64,000 nucleotides of DNA from Lasiodiplodia sp. COLG20 (GCA_009801085.1 VNWV01000002.1:186001-250000), one strand, 5' to 3'. Counted from the stretch's first letter, positions 10,053 through 22,189 are shown. The notes: generated by a model from the letters alone, not told the origin. Program-made: numbers and translations.

Positions 10053-12905
10053 TTAGTACTTTAACATTGAGCGTAGGGGTAAGGGAGTAATCTCCGTTCG
10101 AAATTTCAAGTGCCCAGAGTTCACAGAAAGCCTCCACGTCTGGTATTTACTTCTGCGACGACATGAAAAAAGCGGAGGCAAGTCCCTAAAAATGGTACCA
10201 TCGGTGGTGTTTTGGATACACGGGGGAGTATCCAAGATATTCTGTAGTTCGGTGTTGGTTTTGCAAAGATCATAATTCATGTAGTGGCCCATCAGGAACC
10301 GGCCAGCATAGTCTAAGAGGTGAAAGTCACCATCAGATGAGCGATTTTTACTCTTAGCTATCTCTTGAACATCAGAGAGGTATAGGTAGTTGAAACAAGA
10401 GTAGGAAATTTGGAAATGTGCCCTCAGGGGAACCAACTCGGGCGCTTCGTTTGAGAATGTCGCAAGGCCGCCTTCCTGTAGGTACTCCCGGACTGACTGA
10501 TGAATTAGAATGACTGTTCCGGAATCTGCAACATCAGCGAGCCCTCTAGAGATGTTGCGGACCACTATGTGCATGTCTTCAAGATGGTAGCCGTCTGCTT
10601 TGAGATTTGAATGAGAAGCATCTTTCGTTTTGGCATCGATCATTAGAGCATCCCGAACCTCGAAATACGACAACGGCCTCTTGGCGAAAAGTATCCATTG
10701 AAAGAGCTTGGTCGTCTGGTGTTTCCTCGGCTTACTTCCCAGTTCCGTGCAGAGAAGGCGTTTGTATAGACCCTTCAAGTCGGCTGGCACGCTGTTCATT
10801 TCCTCGAGAATGGTCTTGAATCGATGTCTCCGGGCCTTCATCCGCTGAGCTTCCTGAAGAACGAGACTAACCCATTGAAGAATTCCATCTGCTCTTTTCA
10901 TAATGAGATTCTTGATAGCCTCTTTTTCTGAACTGCTGAAACAGTCGAGACTCCTATGGCATTCCACCACTGCTTCAACGTCGCACTTGTTACTCCGCTC
11001 GACGTAAATCGATTGTTTGTCCTGCTCCATGAGGATGGGGTAATAACGGCTGGAAAAGCAGATCCTGAAGCGCCGGGTAACACGCGAATCATGCAGATTG
11101 GCCACACACACTCGCTCCTGATCGTGGGTGATTGCCTTGAATTCGTGGATGACCCGTTCCGCCAGCCGCTCCCCCATCTCGTCCAGAGCGTCCACGAATA
11201 AAGTCAATTGTGGGCCTTTTCCTGTGATGGAAGTTCTGATCACTTCGTGGAAACATTTCGAGAGGTCCTTTTCGATCCATGTCCAATTCCCCTGTCGGCT
11301 GCCTTTCAGCTCCAGATAGACCTTGGTAAGAGAAGCTAATTCGCGAGGAAAACGGGGAAGTACTTGGTGCAGTAGATAACGGTACATCCCAATGGGGGAC
11401 TTCTGGATATCACTACCGCCTCCGTATATAAAGAACGCAAGGACAAGATCTTCCTTTCCCGAGTCATGCTTCATCTTCTCTACGACATGCCTCATCAAGG
11501 TGGACTTGCCAGATCCAGGTGGACCTAAAATTGTCAGAAGGCTCGAGTCGCGAGCTTTCCAGGCACGATATGGTTCGCAATTGAATATCCAATCGCACGT
11601 CCCTTTAGCCGCCTCGATCTCCTCCATATTTTCGCGAAAGTCTTGTTCTTTGAATGACAAACTCTGCAGACACTCTTTCTCAGAAGTTGAAAGTCGATGA
11701 CGGCTACTTGATAGTCGTGCGAGAATGTCATAGTACACAGGGTCCGAATTTCCAGCAAATTTGACAAGATCACTGTGGCCACGGTTGACTGGGATTTGTT
11801 CATCACGATCTGGATTCAACCCGTGTGTTGCAGACTGCTTGCTCACAAAGAGCTTTGGGGGGCCGCTCATAGTCCAAAGCCTGGTTTTCTCATCCTATTA
11901 TTGGCGTGTCAGTGCATCTGAGACCAGTTCAAACCCGAATGCGACTACCCCGTATCCGCTCATGAAGATACAATCCCATTCACTGGCCACTCCAAAAGAA
12001 CGTACCTGCACTGGTGTAGGAGACTCCCTTGTTTCGTAATAATGGAAGATTTTGAATGCATTGGTAGATCGTACGGACTTGAATGAGCTGTCAAGCGTTT
12101 CGAGATGTGGTGAATTGACATTGTGCAATGGGTATACCAGAGAATATGTCGCGCTTTCATCCATCATGGGAATCAGAGAGTCGATGTGCATTCCGTAACT
12201 CGGAACTCCGAAGAGGAGAACCCCAGTTGTTGACGCCAGATTCTCCTTGTCGGTCTCGTTCGCGCTTTTTTCCATCAATGTCATGGCGGTCTTAACGATG
12301 AGGCCTCCCAGACTGTGTCCAATGAAGACCAATTTTCTTGGACTGGACGAAGCGTTCACTGAGCGTAGGTTTCGGAGTCGGTAGAGGAGCGTATGTGCCA
12401 GGTCATTGACATTCTGAATCGATGGGTCTCTCGTGTCATAGCCGTAAATGAACACTCGAGCATTTAGGAAGTCGTGGGGCAAGCTGTCCCGCACCCACAT
12501 GTAAGGCCCGCCTTTTGACTTGAAAGAGCCAAACGCGTGACCATTCAGCCCACTAAGGGCAATAATGTCCATGTCGCAGTCGGTTTCCTCGGAGATGTGA
12601 AAAGGCGTAAAATCCTCGAAATGTTTGTCGAAAGTGATGTGTTGATCCGACCGTTCCCTCGTCATATACTCCCTGGGTAGTGGAATATTTGACTCTCTTT
12701 CATCTTCGAGTAGTTTAGGAATCGAGGAGAAGCTAATGGTGGCTACTAGCTGGTCATGGCGAATCGGATGGTGGGTAAGCGACTTCAGCTGAAAGGCGGA
12801 GTTGTCCACCTCAAGCGTGCGCGCAATACAGCTTTGCACTTGGTCTTTCGTCAGATCAACAGACAGGCCTTGCACGCGATATGCTGTTTCGGAATTCGCG
12901 ACCAT
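10053..12905 (-). CDS. NLR-type protein: lipase-like (SesB-type) + NACHT (complement join 10053..11894, 12006..12905)
   Basis: A 913-residue NOD-like receptor of the kind that mediates fungal heterokaryon incompatibility. Residues 1-100 form the usual N-terminal extension. Residues about 110-300 are an alpha/beta-hydrolase of the SesB type: LSGLNGHAFGS, MWVRDSLPHDF, YGYDT and the nucleophile elbow GHSLGG at 196-201. A 111-bp phase-0 intron (11895-12005, GTACGT...AATAATAG) joins ESPTPVQ to DEKTRLWTMSGPPK, giving the standard linker to the NACHT domain. Walker A GPPGSGKST is at about 424-432 and Walker B LTLFVDALDE at about 530-539, followed by an arm with winged-helix features. The chain stops shortly after NACHT with no WD40, ankyrin or TPR repeats, so it is either a short architecture or has lost its sensor region. 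Confidence 0.85.
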
Positions 12906-13813
12906 ATTGGAGGTTCAGGTCACGAGGTAGTTCGATCGAAGCCTGGTTGAATCCAATACCCTCAGTCATGGCGTTCCAACTGCTGGCTGGGCAACCTGAT
13001 GAGTATCCGCAAATCAGTAGGGTCGTTGTAGGCAGAACGATTCTAGTATCCGATCATGGGGGGATGGAAACAGAAGAGAGTGTGTCTTTTGTTTCCAGGT
13101 AAAAGGTGGGGAGACAAAATGAGCGCTGCAGCTGCCTAGCACTCGCCACGTCATCACCTTGGCCGCCCCACACCCGCAATTTTCCATAATCTCGCACACC
13201 GGTCGAAGGCAAGAGTACGGGTTGCTACCTGACCACTAGGCTGATTGGCCCAAACTGATCGTATGGCGGTCGAGTAAGCCTGCCTGCGGCTGGCGGCGGA
13301 CAGAGCCGCTTGGACGGGACGGCGGAAAGCCTACATGGTGAGGTATGAGACAGGTGAGATGGAAAAGGACGGGGTGTTTGGTGCTCGAGCAACACGGACG
13401 GCACTGATGTCACTCAGCCTGGCTGATTCATTTCGTTCATCGTAATACTTCTGGTTTTCATACTCTTTGTTCTCATAGCCCTGAGAAAAATAGCACTTGC
13501 GCTTAGGGCGCTGAGGAACAGAAATCCTACACATGGGTGTCGCGGCCAAAGGACATTGTAAAGTTTCGCATTCCTCTCCACATGAAAGCTTCCATTACTA
13601 TTATTCGGCGTAAAGGAAATCGCCGGGTAGAATTACTCAATGTTCAGTACCCCGCTATTCTTCACGGTAGTCTTCGCCCGCAATACCCCTCTGTAGAAAT
13701 TGGCTCGGCATAACGCCCGGGTAGGGATCCATGAAGACCATCAATCGATTTCTCGTAAGGTATCTTCTGTAGGCAGCCCTGCCTTTCCCCTCAAATATTC
13801 CTATTGATAATCC
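12906..13813. other. Intergenic, no supported gene
   Basis: Upstream region of the NLR gene and 3' flank of the aldehyde dehydrogenase gene. Only short frames without recognisable domains. Confidence 0.4.
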
Positions 13814-15437
13814 TCAGAGCTTGCTTCCCATGTTAATGTGTACTGCCTTGACCTGCGTGTAGGCCTCCAATCCGGCCTCGCCTAATTCGCGACCTGCGCC
13901 GCTCTGCTTCACCCCACCAAACGGAATCCTGTAATGAGTGTTAGCTTGCTGTAGCCATGGAAAAATATGTTCAACTGACCTGTAATCGCAGTCGTTGCTG
14001 CTGTTCACCCAAACCGTTCCGCTTTCAATATCCCTCGCCACTCTGGTAGCTCTTTCCAAATCCTTCGTGAACACGGCGGCTCCGAGCCCATACGTCGTGT
14101 TGTTCGCTAGTCTTAGCGCCTCTTCCTCCGTCTTGAACTTCCCGATCACCACGAACGGCCCGAAAACCTCTTCCTGGTAAATAGCCATCTGCTCCGTGAC
14201 ATCCGTAAAGATCGTTGGGGCAACGAAGAAGCCCTTTCCATCCGCCGTCGCCTTCTCCCGCAACGGCTCGCCACCAGCCACCAGCGTCGCGCCCTCGCTC
14301 TTCCCCAACTCCACATACTTCAACACCCTCTCGTACTGCTGCTTCGTGACCTGCGGCCCCTGAAACGTCCTCTCATCAAACGGATCCCCCACCACGCTCA
14401 CCTCCCTCACCGTCTCCCTAAACCTCACCACAAAATCCTCATACGCCCCCTCCTCCACGAAAATCCGCGACGTCGCACTGCACACCTGCCCCTGATTCGC
14501 CATAATCCCCACATGCGTCCACTTCACCGCCTGCTCGACATCCGCATCCGCAAACACCAACGCCGGACTCTTCCCGCCCGTCTCTAGCGTAACATTCTTC
14601 AGCGTCCCCGCGGCCGCCCTCATAATCTCCCTCGCCGTCGCCGTCGACCCCGTAAATGCAACCTTATCCACATCGGGATGCTCCGCCAACGCCCTGCCCG
14701 CCTCCGCACCATACCCATTCACCACATTCACCACCCCCGGCGGGAACCCCGCCTCGCGCACCGCGTCCGCCAGCAGCAGCGCCGACAAAGGCGTCTGCTC
14801 CGCCGGCTTCAGCACGAAGGTGCAGCCGCACGCCAGCGCCGGCCCCAGCTTCCACGCGGCCATGGCGAGCGGGTAGTTCCACGGGATGATCTGCGCGACG
14901 ACGCCGACGGGCTGACGGAGCGTGTAGGCGAATTTGGTCGGCGCGGTGGCGATGGTCTGGCCGGCGAGCTTGTCGGCCCAGCCGGCGTAGTAGCGCAGCG
15001 TGTTGAAGGCTTCGGGCAGGTCGTCGTCGTGGGTGACGGTGTACGGCTTGCCGTTGTCCCACGTGTCGACGGTGGCGAAGAGGTGGCGGCGCGATTCGAG
15101 GAGCGTGGAGAGCTTGTGGAGCAGTTGCCCGCGCGTCGTCGGGTCCATGGCTTTCCAGGTGGGGCTGGTGAGGGCGGCGCGGGCGGCGGCGACGGCGGTG
15201 GAGATGTCGGTGGCGGAGGCGGCGTGGACGGTGGTGATTTCTTTTTCGGTTCTGGAGGGGTGGTGAGAAAGGGGGACGATGGTGGAGTTTTGAGGATGAG
15301 GAGGCTTACGCGGGGTCTATTGTGGTGATCTTCTTGCCGGACGTGGAGGGGACGAATTCGTTGTTGATGAACAGGCCCAGCGGCTGCGTGTACTTGAGCC
15401 CGTTGGGGGCTGTGAGCTCGGTGAAGAGGTCCGACAT
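13814..15437 (-). CDS. Aldehyde dehydrogenase, NAD(P)+ dependent (complement join 13814..13928, 13980..15251, 15310..15437)
   Basis: A 504-residue member of the ALDH superfamily, oxidising aldehydes to acids, probably in the cytosol (no targeting signal seen). The Rossmann part shows PWNYPLAMAAWKLGPALACG, KPAEQTPLSA and FTGST. The general base lies in LETGGKSP and the catalytic Cys in NQGQVCSATSR. EEVFGPF and IPFGGVKQSGAGRELGEAGL complete the family set. Three exons: intron 1 is 58 bp (15252-15309, GTAAGC...CTCCAG, DPA then TEKEI). Intron 2 is 51 bp (13929-13979, GTCAGT...TTACAG); its length is a multiple of three with no stop, so a naive reading frame runs through it, but removal restores the conserved spacing from DCDYR to IPFGG. 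The start at 15437 gives the usual length. Substrate is not determinable. Confidence 0.93.
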
Positions 15438-16261
15438 GGTGGGTTCCGGTGAGTGCTGCTTCGAGACTGTGTCTTCGGTAAAAGAGGCTTCTTCATTGAC
15501 TTCCAGCAATTTATATTCAGTTCTGCCAAAAGTGGAGGGGAGCTTGATGTCTGGAATATCAGACCGAAAGCGGAGAGGTCCGCTTGGACATGCCGCATCG
15601 AGACTGGCTTCTCCGGGGGTTGATTGCCCCGCAGTTTCTTATCTTTGCCCGGCGATGTTATCTGTCAGTGCAACACCAAAATTTCTGTGCATCGTTGCAC
15701 CGATTGCTGAAGACCGGATTCGTCCCCCTGAAGCCTGCTGAAACACGGTGTCGAAGTCGTGTTTCGCTGGCATCCTCGCCCCGCCGCCCGCTGTTTCTGC
15801 TTCCTCGAGTCCCACAGTCCTCACGGGCGGGCGGGATCGACAAAAAAAAAAGGAGTCAATGGAAGAATTTCGCGAGCTGTGACGTTAAGCAGCACTGCGG
15901 TACCAAAAGAGCGTGGAGATCAAGGGTGCAGCAGAAAAAAGCTTGCGATGGGATTATTGATAAAGGATGCTGACGAAGATAGGAAAAAGCCACGGGAGAA
16001 ATGCCGCTACGGAAACGAAATCCAGCAAAGCATGTCCTTCGACAAATTGCCAGTTTTCAGCCAACATACCAAAAAAAACATTACCCCCCTCGACGCTCGT
16101 TTCTTCATCACAGTCGTTACGGCATAGTGGTACAGCATGACGGTAACGAAATAAGGCCAAATTGACCGCTGAGAAGGGCGATCCCGGTTTTCCGCCATCC
16201 GTAGACGCCCGCTTTTCCTCCCAATGTTCAACCCAATTTTTGGTGGTGTTTCGGAAGCCGA
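15438..16261. other. Intergenic, no supported gene
   Basis: Upstream region of the aldehyde dehydrogenase and 3' flank of the next gene. It has overlapping short frames on both strands, a run of A near 15841 and no recognisable product. Confidence 0.4.
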
Positions 16262-16681
16262 TTAGGCGGTGGCGCTCCTCGCAGGGCTGGCGGTGCGCGA
16301 GACGCCTGTGCTGGAGAAGCCCCACGGGTCGCTCCTCTCGACTGTCTTGTCGCGCAGCCACTCGTGGTACCAATGAGCCTTGTGCTGGTCGGGGTTGCTA
16401 TCGTACGGCATGCCGTGCCAGGACTGTTGCATTTGCTCCTCGGAGGGGGAGGAGGACAAGTGCGAGTGCGACGACGACGCGAGGTCGGTGGCCGACAGCG
16501 AAGAGGAGGAGAGGTCCGCCGAGTTGGCGAGGTCTATTGCACGCTCAGCCTCATCTTCCTCCCACTCAATGACGACGTATTCGTCTTCGGTGTACGTATC
16601 TGAAGCCGCGTAGTCATGCTTCTCGGGCGGCGGGGTCGGAGGCGATTTGACGAGGGTCGGAGTATCTTTGCTTGCCTGCAT
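16262..16681 (-). CDS. Small acidic Ser-rich protein of unknown function
   Basis: A 139-residue product starting MQASKDTPTLVKSPP. The N-terminal part is Pro-rich, residues about 30-50 are strongly acidic (TEDEYVVIEWEEDEAERAIDLA), the middle is Ser-rich, and the C-terminal part carries an aromatic segment (HWYHEWLRDKTVERSDPWGFSS). No signal peptide or membrane helix. The start at 16681 is preferred over one 63 codons upstream because the upstream part overlaps a TATA box at 16777-16784. The composition suggests an intrinsically disordered protein. I do not recognise a family; it could be a conserved small fungal protein. Confidence 0.6.
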   Translation of the reverse strand: MQASKDTPTLVKSPPTPPPEKHDYAASDTYTEDEYVVIEWEEDEAERAIDLANSADLSSSSLSATDLASSSHSHLSSSPSEEQMQQSWHGMPYDSNPDQHKAHWYHEWLRDKTVERSDPWGFSSTGVSRTASPARSATA

Positions 16682-16776
16682 GACTGGCGAATGGACGAAG
16701 ATGAAACTTGCAGCTGTTGAGGGATTTGCAGCTGGGGGAATTCGCGAATAGCGCTCTGGGGAAGATCTCCCGGGGG

Positions 16777-16784
16777 TTTTATAG
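16777..16784 (-). promoter_or_regulatory. TATA box of the small acidic protein gene
   Basis: The minus strand reads CTATAAAAC about 96 bp upstream of the ATG at 16681, normal spacing for a fungal core promoter. Confidence 0.45.
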
Positions 16785-17014
16785 CTTGCTTGTGACGCCG
16801 CGGTGTGGTGATAAGCCCCAATCCACCCGGCCCCGCACACCCTGCATCTTGGTGGTCTCGCCATCCGCACATGCCGCTGCGGAGAACAAACTCACACCCT
16901 GCATCGCCCTGTTTGTTGGGATGCTCGTCGCGGGAAAAGCTCCGTGGGCCAATATCTCAACAGAGCTGCGCGGCCAATTGAAGCTGCAGCAGCGAGATAC
17001 GAGCGGCTTATCAA

Positions 17015-17571
17015 TTAGACTCGATCGTCTCCCACATGCGCGTCATCACGCAAGAGCTGCAGGACGAGCCGGTGGCAGAGCGGGCAGTAATAATGACCGC
17101 GCGACACCCAGCCGTCCAGGCAGCCCGTGTGAAATACATGAGAGCAAGGCAGATCCCTGACCTCGTCCTTTTTCTCTACCATGTCCAGACAGATGGCGCT
17201 GCGAAAAACAATCAGCGATGGCCGCACCCCCTTCGCGTGGACCACTTACCACACTGCGTTGTCAAAGATATGCGGTGAAGCTTTCTGACGTTGCAGCTCC
17301 AGCCAGGCTCCGTAGGGCATGGACGGCGCGTTGTCATCCAGCAAGACCATGACATCTTGTGGAGAGTGGAGATCCTCCGAGACCGACTGCACCACAGGCA
17401 CACTAGAGCGCAGCAACAGGCCGAGTAAGTAGGGGAAGCCGCAGGACGAGCAGAGAAAAGGCATGCTTGATGAGACACCCACAAAAGCACCGAAACGAAG
17501 AAGAGGAACACCAGCGCGGCGGGGATGACGGCCAGCAATATTCGAGCGAGAGGAAACTCGGCGTCCTCCAT
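17015..17571 (-). CDS. RING-H2 membrane E3 ligase (complement join 17015..17198, 17250..17386, 17479..17571)
   Basis: A predicted 137-residue protein with an N-terminal membrane helix (LLAVIPAALVFLFFVSVLLW) and a C-terminal RING-H2 domain: CAIC, then CSHVFHTGC, then CPLC. Such small anchored RING proteins act as ubiquitin ligases. The second intron (17199-17249, GTAAGT...TTCGCAG) is decisive because it splits the first RING cysteine codon and restores CAICLDM. The first intron (17387-17478) is a best guess between alternative sites; either choice keeps the downstream frame (SVSEDLHSPQDV...), so a few residues after the membrane helix are uncertain. Confidence 0.8.
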
Positions 17572-19357
17572 TTGCGACGTACACTTTCACCGAATGACGA
17601 GGGGAACAGGAGAACGAAGCCTGCTCACTCGCACAAGAATGCCGTCGCCACTTGTATAAGCAGCAAGACGCGCCCAACGGTCACGCGAACCGCGGATCAC
17701 GCTACCATCGTGTCACATTTCGCATGCCTCGCGCATGCGACGGGATTGCGAGCGATGCAGCTCGAAAGTCGATCAGCGAAAAGGTAGGCCCCTCTGTCGA
17801 GCGTGTTTTAGAGCTGCCGCCTGCTGTTAATATAAGCACGGAGACTGCCTCGAAATAGGTGCAGCCGTTCGTATTGAAACGCTCGAGCTGGCCTGCGACC
17901 GATCGCCAAACAGGGCGTTGAGAGACATCACCCCGCACAAGCCGGTTCCCCCCGTGAATCCTTCTTTCGACGACGCTCTCCTCACTTCCCTCGCAAACTG
18001 CGATGTCGGACCTCCAAGGCCTGGAACTCCCGCCAGCGACATCACCAGAGAAGGCATTGAGTCTTGTCTCTGAAGGCGTGCGACAGCTTGACGCCGGCTG
18101 CCGTGCATCAGTCGATCGCTTCGGAGGCACACACTGATTGGACGACCCCGCACATTGCTCGATGCAAAGCATAATTTACCAGCATCATCGTTCAGGTACT
18201 CCTTGCAATGACCTGCTGCTGCTGAGCGAATTTCCAGCCCGACCGACGCCTTTGCAGCCGAATTGAGGGGAATCGAACCATCCTCAGCTTACTACCATCG
18301 CTGCATCATGACTGCAGCCAGCCGCACCTAGCCGCTTGCGCGAGGCTCATCTCTGATCAACCCCTCACTGCAACATTCCAGACTCGTCTAATTCTCCAGA
18401 TACCTGCCGCTGGCTATTCCAGAATAAGAGCGATGCTTGCCAAAGCTCAACACCAAACGTGGAACGCAAATATACCTTCTCAATGCTTTCGTCTGAACGT
18501 TTGATCACCGTTAGGTAAGGCGTTGCTATATTGGGAATCCGGGTCACAGCCAAGAACGCCGCACATGTCTTGTACACCCTCACCCAATGTTTCGTATGAT
18601 TGGCCGCCTTACGCAGCTGCGTTCGCCTTCAGGGCTCACGGGCTCTGTATCCTTCAGCTGCCTCGTAAGGATCTCGATCAGGACGAAATCCATATGCGTT
18701 CCGCTCTGGAACCCCCGGAAACATTGCGCGCAGCCGTCACCCGGCGAGCGACTGGCATGAGCCTTCACGACTGGCCGATGGAATGTAACCGTTACCTAGC
18801 GCATGTTGTGTGCCGGACTGCAGGTACCAAGAGCCGTCTTACTTCAACTCCTTCCGCCTCGCCTTCAACCTTCGTACCGGTGGAGACCGTCCTGGAACGA
18901 CCTCATGCATCTCAGCCACCGTTTCGTGATGAGGGAAGTAAGGAACATACGACAACGGTGTTCAACCGTGAGATGTCTCAAGATATGGTGGTACTGTAAG
19001 CTCCAAATATGTGAGCCGTGATGACTCGTATTCAGAAGCATCCAAACTCCCCTCAGGAGCTGCCAAAGAACACGCCTGGACATGACTACAGAGACAACAA
19101 TCATCCCGGAACCATACGATAGCTTCCGCAAGGCGATGCTGCTCATCTACGAGATAATTACGAAGGGCTATTCTTGACTGCCGTAGTAGAAGGATGGAGG
19201 TTGCAGTTGATGGCTCAGTACGAGCCAAGATTTACGGCAAATCCGCCCACTTCCTGTTTCGCCCTACCTCAAGTGCTACTCTTACCAAATGGGAATGTCA
19301 ATGGCATCATCTCGCCATTCGTACTCTTCAAGTGCCATCATCAAGACAGAGAGAAAG
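17572..19357. other. Long intergenic region with unassigned ORFs
   Basis: About 1.8 kb. A plus-strand frame (18523-18999, 158 codons) and an opposing minus-strand frame (18962-19228, 88 codons) are open, but neither has a domain, signal sequence or splice signals I recognise. A short motif at 18268-18283 resembles a tRNA T-loop but does not fold as one. Confidence 0.3.
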
Positions 19358-19366
19358 GTATAAAAA
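19358..19366 (+). promoter_or_regulatory. TATA box of the PhiA-like gene
   Basis: GGTATAAAAAC lies about 105 bp before the ATG at 19468, followed by a C-rich, CAACCAAACC-type leader typical of strongly expressed fungal genes. Confidence 0.55.
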
Positions 19367-19467
19367 CGGATCCCAATCCACCACCACCATAACCCTCCCC
19401 TCCAACCAAACCAACTAATCCCAATCCCCACCCAACAGCTTTCCTTCCCTCACTCTTTTACCCCAAA

Positions 19468-20163
19468 ATGCAATTCACCGCCGCCCTCACCACCCTCCTC
19501 CTCTACGCCTCCACCTCCACCCTCGCCACCCCCCTCCTCCCCCGAGACTCTCCCCCGCCGCCTCCCGCCACCTGGACGCCCCCAGCCATGAACCTCACCA
19601 CCATCAGCATCACAGCCCTCAGCCCAGGCAACCCAATCGACAACACGTACCTCTCGGCCCACCACTCGGGCCTCTGGCTCAACTACACCGCCTCCTCCTC
19701 CTCCTCGGACACCTCCTGCGCCCTCGTCAACGGCGTCGCCACCGTCCCCGCCCGCCCCTGGGCCATCTTCCTGCACGACAACGACACGACAACCCTATCC
19801 CTCTACAACGGCCCCAACGAACCCGGCAGCAGCGGATCCTGGCAAACCGTCTACGACGACCGCAGCGCCGGAATCCTGCGCTACCGCGGGCTGCCGAACG
19901 AGGCGCCGCCGAGCGACGCGTGGCCGGACGCGGTGAGCGGGTGGACGCAGAGCACGCCGAGTGTCGGGGGCAATGTGGAGTTGTTGTGGCAGGGGGCGCG
20001 GTTGTGGGCGTGTGATGTCGGCGACGGCGCGTGGAGGGTGAGTACGCAGGAGTGGAAGGTTTACCCTATGGGGACGAGGGGGTGTGTGCAGTTTATCGCG
20101 CGGATTGTGCGCGAGGGTGGGGAGGAGCCGGCGTTGGAGTGTGTGTATTCGGCGAATTATTGA
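19468..20163 (+). CDS. Secreted cell-wall protein, PhiA-like
   Basis: A 231-residue single-exon product with a signal peptide (MQFTAALTTLLLYASTSTLA), a short Pro-rich linker after a Lex/Kex-like PRD and a globular domain. The domain phrases ITALSPGNPI, ALVNG, TTTLSLYNG, GILRYRG, LWACDV and GCVQFIARIV match the layout of PhiA-type fungal cell-wall proteins (surface proteins linked to phialide development in Aspergillus); this assignment is from family memory. Two N-glycosylation sites are visible (NLTT, NYTA). GC-rich codon use and the TATA/leader structure suggest good expression. Two Cys pairs could form disulfides. Confidence 0.75.
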   Translation: MQFTAALTTLLLYASTSTLATPLLPRDSPPPPPATWTPPAMNLTTISITALSPGNPIDNTYLSAHHSGLWLNYTASSSSSDTSCALVNGVATVPARPWAIFLHDNDTTTLSLYNGPNEPGSSGSWQTVYDDRSAGILRYRGLPNEAPPSDAWPDAVSGWTQSTPSVGGNVELLWQGARLWACDVGDGAWRVSTQEWKVYPMGTRGCVQFIARIVREGGEEPALECVYSANY

Positions 20164-20737
20164 GGTGGTGGTGGGGTGGGTGGATGGAGGTGTGAGGTGC
20201 GGGGACTGGTGGTGGTGGTGGTGGTCGGAGAAGGAATGGTGCTGGGTCCCTTGGCGGGTGACGGGGATTTGCCGTGGGGTACCTAGGGTCTGGGGTGGGT
20301 AGTGGAAGCAAGGAGGCGGTGCGGTTCCTTTCTTGGGTGGATGGATTGGTTTAGCTTGGTACAACTGGGTAAAGTCTGGTCTTTTTGCTTATTCTTGCTT
20401 GGCTGTTTTCATCTAGTCTACCGGGAGCTTGGATTTAGTTGTTCTAGTGATTATTCTCGAACGCTGATGTTGACTACTTCAGCTGTGCCTGATTTCAGCT
20501 CTGCTTGACGTTAGCCACGCTGAGCTTCAGTTGTTCTCGACTGTAGTTGTTACACTGGTAATCTAGTCGAAACTATTAATGCGCTACTGTCTTGACGTGC
20601 ACGTGTAAGAAACTAATGTCCGTATGAAGTAGTAGATAGGCGGTCATGTGGTGGAAGGTGGAAAACATAAAAGGATCCCCGGCCTACCACTATGACTTTT
20701 AACTCTCCTTTCAACAACAAGAGCAATCCTCAAACTT

Positions 20738-21053
20738 ATGCTCAGTAGCTGCTATTCTTTCTACTCTCACGAAACCATGCCGGCCACCATGGCGCTCGTC
20801 AACCGCCTCCTCAACGCACCCACTCAGTCTCCACCAGCGGCCCGCTCCAACAGGACCCCACTCCTTCGTTCCCCGACCTGGCCCTCACCTTCAGCCTCGC
20901 CGCCATCGCGCTCGACAGCAAATCAAACCTCGCCTTCAAGAAGCTATGGCTCAATGATGAGCCGCACTGCTTCAGCTCAATATCCCAAAGAGCAATAATC
21001 TGCCCACGCAGCGATATGAGCGGCGGCAGCAATATCCCGGGCTTCCTGCAATA
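20738..21053 (+). other. Possible short gene with a frame break
   Basis: A promoter-like stretch (CATAAAAGG near 20668, then a CAACAACAAG-type leader) precedes ATG codons at 20738 and 20789 (GCCACCATGG context). The ATG frame starts MALVNRLLNA, but the more protein-like reading downstream (GPLQQDPTPSF, LALTFSLAAIALDSKSNLAF, ending at TAA 21051-21053) is in another frame without its own ATG. No acceptable intron links them. It may be a frameshifted small gene or chance. Confidence 0.3.
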
Positions 21054-22189
21054 AATCCAGTACGCAATTGCTAGGCATCTGCACCGATGGTGGGGTGTGA
21101 ACGACGCATATGTATTTTAAATGGTTGAGATTGAATTACGATGTTTTGGTTCTTAAGGAGTGGTGGTAAAAGAGATTGAGAGGGAAATGATCTGATCTTT
21201 GATCTTTAGAAGTAGAATGTCTTCCTGTAATAGTTCTATGAGAGCTGCTGGTAACTACCACCAAGTGCAATATTCTTCTCAGCGATGTGAAGAAGAGCAT
21301 CTCCGGTTACGAATTAAGTGAAGTGGTTCCTGGAGGCTTACACGCAAATAACCTCGATTGTAGCAGCCATGAGCTTTCGCATCATTGCTCAAGTCTTTCG
21401 TGGCCGTAGAGAATGCTTTGAAAACCTGATCAGTGATATTCAATCACGCGCAGGACCAGGATCCAAGTTAGATAAAATCTATTAAGCAATACTAGGATCC
21501 AATCTCCATCCGACTGCGGGAAGAGGGTCCACGTTGACAATTGGCAGAGGTCAGGATCTTGGAAAGATACGTGGGTTTCGGAAGGATAGTCTGGACGGAT
21601 CATGAGGAAGTGTTACCTTACAAACAACCAACTCCGTCAGCCTCTCCAAAAGCTTTCGGGTCTCGATCTTTTGATTAACAGACCCACCCTTCCCGTCTAT
21701 AACCGGAAACAACCGGAATTAGTCGAAAGACTACGGGTCCCATTTTCAAACTTCTCCACCAGCAAACCCACATCGGCGAAAATTGCTGTAATACAACTCG
21801 ATGTGGATAACAAGGCGCGCCGGCTTAGACACCATGGGCATCTGAGGAAATTATTCAACGAACGCCTCCCTCATTGCAAAACAATCCGGATACGGATACG
21901 CGTAATCGTTGACACTAACCATGTACGGCTCATGTCTCATCTACGTCTACAAACTCTTCACTATGTGTTGCACTGTGAGAATGTCATAAGACTAATCTGG
22001 AAAATGCAAGATTTATGCCTCAGGAGAAGTTTCTATCCATGTAAAACTATGAAAGCGACTGCATCATGCTACTAATATTATTGCTGTATTTGTACAAGTT
22101 TATGCATGCTTGGACGGATGCTGGAATATCCGGAGGTCTGTGCTGACCCTTCGCATATTGGTAAGCAGGAGAAGACGGAGGCGCTCGAA
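21054..22189. other. Intergenic, no supported gene
   Basis: About 1.1 kb. One plus-strand frame at 21602-22075 (157 codons, starting with a rare-codon-rich basic sequence) has no recognisable domain and is probably fortuitous. Confidence 0.35.

Noticed and set aside
13929..13979. Reading straight through this open 51-bp segment as ALDH coding sequence
   Set aside because: It has GTCAGT and TTACAG ends, and its removal restores the conserved ALDH spacing before IPFGGVKQSG.
18268..18283. tRNA T-loop-like word (GGTTCGATTCC on the minus strand)
   Set aside because: The flanking bases do not form a 5-bp T stem, and no anticodon or acceptor arm can be drawn.
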